A DNA stretch of 17,184 nucleotides from contig JBDTNY010000052.1 of NCBI GenBank assembly GCA_039933515.1, positions 1 through 17,184 of the forward strand, in the 5' to 3' direction. A program made the position numbers and the translations under genes. The DNA is from JAOUEA01 sp039933515. Its GTDB lineage: Bacteria > Actinomycetota > UBA4738 > HRBIN12. Positions 14,666 to 17,184 of the stretch are shown here, in pieces (within the stretch, counting starts at the first letter, position 1; each line of letters begins with the position of its first letter). The notes under the pieces are model-generated. The model did no database searches. It worked only from the letters and a program-made list of their open reading frames with translations, and had not been told where the DNA came from.

Positions 14666-14770
14666 GCGCAGTTACAACAGCCCGGCCCGCCCCAACCATC
14701 GCCCGACATCAGGCATCCAACCGAACGGCTTCCCCGACCTACGCTGCCTCGACGACAGGAGTGTCCCCCG

Positions 14771-16948
14771 GTGACAACGCGTCCTCGCTCGGCCCGCCGA
14801 TCCCGTGCACGCTGGTGGAGTTTCCTCGCCGTGATCCTCGCGTTCTCCGCCCTGACTTTGCCCACAGTCGGTGAGACCGAGGCGGAGGCCGCGGCCGCGC
14901 CCTGGGTGCGATCCTTCCCGCCTCACCGCGTGACGTCGGTCGTACCTAGCTCCTTGGACGGAAGCGTGCGTCATCTTCCCCCCGTGCCCTCGCTGCCGCG
15001 CCCCGACGTAGAGATGCAGGCGCCGATCTCCCCGAAGACCGCAACCGATGCGCCTTCCAGCGGGCCCGTCACGCCGAACATGCCCGCGCTCGTGCAGTCG
15101 TTCGAAGGCCTCAACAGGACCGGCTCGTGCACGGGTGGGCAATGCGGTGCGGGATGGCCGCCCGACACGGTGGGCGACGTCGGTCCGAGCAACTACATCG
15201 AGGGCGTGAACTCCGCCGCCGGCATCTACAGCAAGACCGGGACGCAGCAGGCCGCGTTCACCTTCAACTCGCTCTGGAGCGCAGCGTCCACCGGCACCGC
15301 CTGCGACGCGGATCACCAAGGTGACCCGACGGTCGTCTACGACCAGATCGCCGACCGGTGGTTCGTGGCCGACTTCGCCTGGGGCGGCGCGGACCTGGGT
15401 ACGGGGCCGTACTACGAATGCGTCGCCGTTTCGAAGACTGCCAACCCGGTCACCGGCGGCTGGTGGCTGTACGCGATCAGGGCGGACGACGCGATCCATC
15501 CCTACCTGCCCGACTACCCGAAGATGGGCATCTGGCCCGACGGCCTCTACATGTCGGCGAACATGTACGACTGTCTCAACTCCAGTTGCAGCTCAGCGAC
15601 CTACATGGGAGTCAGGGCCTGGGCATTCGATCGGACGGTCATGGAAGCAGGTGGAGCGCTCCAGGGTGTCGTCTTCGACACCGACGCGACGTACTTCTCG
15701 ATGCTGCCGAGCAATCTCCGCGGCACGGCGCCCCCGTCCGGCACCCCGAACTACTTCGTGTCGGAGTCCTCGTCCTCCACCTTCCAGGTCTTCAAGTTCC
15801 ACGTCGATTGGACAACCCCGGGATCGAGCACGTTCACCGGTCCCACCGACGTGACGCATGCGAGCTACTCGACCGCCGGTGGAGCGGTGGTCCCGCAGCC
15901 GGACACCGCGGTCAAGCTCGACTCGCTCGAGGACCGCTTGATGATGCAGGCGCAATACCGAAATATCTCAGGCACCGAGTCCCTGTGGGTCGCGCACACC
16001 GTCGGGAACGTTCCCGTGGGGATCCAGTGGGCCCAGATCGACGTGACGGGAAGCACGGTCAGCACGACCCCCGTGCAACAGCAGATCTGGAGGAACGTCG
16101 CGAACGACGGCGTGTCGCGCTGGATGCCCAGTCTCGCCGTGGACGGCCTCGGCAACATGGCGATCGGGTACAGCGCCTCCTCCGGCTCCGTGTACCCATC
16201 GCTCCGCTACGCGGGGCGCCTCGCCGCCGATCCATCGAACACGCTCGGCCAGGGCGAAGCCACGATGATGGCGGGGGCCGGCTCGCAGACCGTCTACGAC
16301 CGCTGGGGCGACTACTCATCGATGAGCGTCGACCCCGTGGATGACTGCACGTTCTGGTACGTGGGCGAGTACTACTCGGCGACAGGCACCGACTGGCACA
16401 CTCGGATCGGCTCCTTCGCGTTCCCCGGGTGCGCGTCTCCCCCGCCCCCCGTCTGCACGATCACCGGCACCAGCGGCAACGACCTGTTGATCGGTACGCC
16501 CGGCGACGACGTGATCTGCGGGCTCGGGGGCAAGGACACCCTCAAGGGGCGCGGCGGCAACGACGACCTGCGCGGCGGTGGGGGCAACGACACCGTGTAT
16601 CCGGGGACGGGGGACGACCTCGTCGACGGCGGCGCGGGCACCGACAGGGTCAGCTACTCCGATCTGAAGGCGAAGGTGACCGTGAACCTCTCGAGATCCT
16701 CGACCGGCGGCGCCGCAGGAAGCGACATGCTGCGCCTGATCGAGCGCGCGACGGGCACGAAGTACGCGGATACCCTCAAGGGGAACACGCACGCCAACAA
16801 CCTGATCGGTCTCGCCGGGAACGACTCGATCTTCGGCCTCAAGGGGAACGACGTCCTCGACGGCGGCACGGGCACCGATTCGCTCGACGGTGGGCCGGGC
16901 ACCGATACCTGCAAGCACGCGGAACGGAAGAAGAGCTGCGAGCGGTAG
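14771..16948 (+). CDS. Secreted beta-propeller-like protein with C-terminal RTX calcium-binding repeats
   Basis: The 725-residue product has an Arg-rich N-terminus and a hydrophobic helix (about 15-31), with likely signal cleavage in the EAEAAAA stretch near 42. A large domain (about 110-555) contains GWPPDTVGDVGPSNYIEGVN, GDPTVVYDQIADRWFVADFA and DYPKMGIWPDGLYMSANMYD, the kind of repeat seen in uncharacterised secreted propeller proteins; no enzyme signature is visible. Residues 562-720 hold about 13 RTX-type nonapeptides in two blocks (such as GTSGNDLLI, GRGGNDDLR, GLAGNDSIF and GGTGTDSLD) around a spacer with KVTVNLSRS. Those repeats form calcium-filled beta-rolls. GTG 14771 is preceded by AGGAG about 10 nt upstream. 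RTX repeats are best known from type I secretion, yet here a Sec-type signal is present. Function is unknown; adhesion or matrix binding is a reasonable inference. Confidence 0.88.
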   Translation: MTTRPRSARRSRARWWSFLAVILAFSALTLPTVGETEAEAAAAPWVRSFPPHRVTSVVPSSLDGSVRHLPPVPSLPRPDVEMQAPISPKTATDAPSSGPVTPNMPALVQSFEGLNRTGSCTGGQCGAGWPPDTVGDVGPSNYIEGVNSAAGIYSKTGTQQAAFTFNSLWSAASTGTACDADHQGDPTVVYDQIADRWFVADFAWGGADLGTGPYYECVAVSKTANPVTGGWWLYAIRADDAIHPYLPDYPKMGIWPDGLYMSANMYDCLNSSCSSATYMGVRAWAFDRTVMEAGGALQGVVFDTDATYFSMLPSNLRGTAPPSGTPNYFVSESSSSTFQVFKFHVDWTTPGSSTFTGPTDVTHASYSTAGGAVVPQPDTAVKLDSLEDRLMMQAQYRNISGTESLWVAHTVGNVPVGIQWAQIDVTGSTVSTTPVQQQIWRNVANDGVSRWMPSLAVDGLGNMAIGYSASSGSVYPSLRYAGRLAADPSNTLGQGEATMMAGAGSQTVYDRWGDYSSMSVDPVDDCTFWYVGEYYSATGTDWHTRIGSFAFPGCASPPPPVCTITGTSGNDLLIGTPGDDVICGLGGKDTLKGRGGNDDLRGGGGNDTVYPGTGDDLVDGGAGTDRVSYSDLKAKVTVNLSRSSTGGAAGSDMLRLIERATGTKYADTLKGNTHANNLIGLAGNDSIFGLKGNDVLDGGTGTDSLDGGPGTDTCKHAERKKSCER

Positions 16949-16976
16949 AGGAGTGGGCCGTCCGCGGTGCGCTCGG

Positions 16977-17184
16977 CTACCGGCCGGCGCGCACCTTCAG
17001 CTCCGCGAAGCGCTCGGCGTCGGTCGTGTCGCATCCCATGCGGTACCCGTAGCGCTCGCCGTGGCAGTCGCTCGCGCCGGTGGCGATCACGCCGAGGCGC
17101 GCGGCCAGGGCCCCGTAGTACGCGCGCTGTTCCCCGTCGTGGTCGGGGTGGTCGACCTCGAGGCCGACCATGCCGGCGCCGGCC
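16977..17184 (-). CDS. PHP-domain phosphoesterase, C-terminal part, cut by window edge
   Basis: The minus strand from the right edge encodes 69 residues ending at TAG 16979-16977. It contains GLEVDHPDHDGEQRAYYG and, further on, IATGASDCHGERYGY. The histidine/aspartate in the first part and the (S)DCHG element match the last metal-binding motifs of PHP-domain proteins of the TrpH/RNase AM type (usual form GSDFHG), which hydrolyse phosphoesters, for example nucleoside 3',5'-bisphosphates or short RNA. The N-terminal HxH motifs lie outside the window. It converges on the RTX-protein gene with a 28-nt gap and no strong terminator. The last ~93 coding bases recur as a detached tail at 5989-6084. 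Phe is replaced by Cys in the SDFHG motif in both copies. Confidence 0.75.
   Translation of the reverse strand, partial: AGAGMVGLEVDHPDHDGEQRAYYGALAARLGVIATGASDCHGERYGYRMGCDTTDAERFAELKVRAGR
16986..17078 (-). repeat. Right copy of the PHP-tail direct repeat
   Basis: This is the 3' coding end of the PHP-domain gene, repeated at 5989-6084 in direct orientation. Recombination between the copies would remove 10,997 bp, namely the peptidase-transporter operon and the RTX-protein gene. Confidence 0.85.

Noticed and set aside
16463..16920. Repetitive DNA resembling a tandem repeat array
   Set aside because: The periodicity is the coding of RTX nonapeptides (GGxGxDxxx) within the secreted-protein gene, not a separate repeat or CRISPR array.
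16949..16987. Possible terminator after the RTX-protein gene
   Set aside because: Only a short CCGGCCGG palindrome and weak complementarity are present. There is no stem comparable with that at 5933-5962.

Overview
The window is high-GC DNA with actinobacterial habits: GTG and TTG starts, ATGA/GTGA gene overlaps, a twin-arginine lipoprotein signal, FadR-type GntR control and several Sec-secreted repeat proteins. It most resembles an uncultivated soil or freshwater Actinomycetota. A GC-rich Chloroflexota cannot be excluded from sequence alone. No tRNA, rRNA, CRISPR array, transposase or integrase was seen.

Left part (1-3252, all minus strand): an orphan ribbon-helix-helix regulator (3252-2998), a SpoU/TrmH rRNA 2'-O-methyltransferase (2989-2186), a HAD-family protein (2174-1512), a secreted PD40/TolB-like beta-propeller protein (1425-484) and the start of a type II NADH dehydrogenase (427-1, cut by the window edge). 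A plus-strand coding tail without a good start (3283-3444) faces away from the regulator gene. Middle: a large secreted right-handed beta-helix/Calx-beta protein (3573-5912, plus), closed by a strong GC hairpin (5933-5962).

Right part (14543-6123, minus): a tightly coupled eight-gene operon. In transcription order it encodes an M20 metallopeptidase/deacylase, a FadR-type GntR regulator, two OppB/OppC-type permeases, two OppD/OppF-type ATPases, an alpha/beta hydrolase and a Tat-exported solute-binding lipoprotein. Six of the seven junctions are stop/start overlaps or lie within 2 nt. The set reads as an uptake-and-hydrolysis module for a peptide, N-acyl amino acid or similar amide/ester compound, with its own regulator. 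Divergent from it is a secreted propeller protein ending in RTX calcium-binding repeats (14771-16948, plus), which converges on the 3' end of a PHP-domain phosphoesterase gene (17184-16977, minus, cut by the edge).

The main discovery is structural. The last ~96 bp of the PHP gene is present twice (5989-6084 and 16986-17078, 87 of 93 aligned bases identical) as direct repeats that bracket the whole 11-kb operon plus RTX-protein block. A smaller version occurs at the left: the last ~46 bp of the HAD gene is repeated (431-476 versus 1522-1567, 38 of 46) and brackets the PD40 gene. In both cases the intact minus-strand gene lies on the right, cargo with a secreted-protein gene lies next to its 3' end, and a detached 3' tail lies on the far side. 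This is the geometry left when DNA is added at the 3' end of a gene with duplication of that end.
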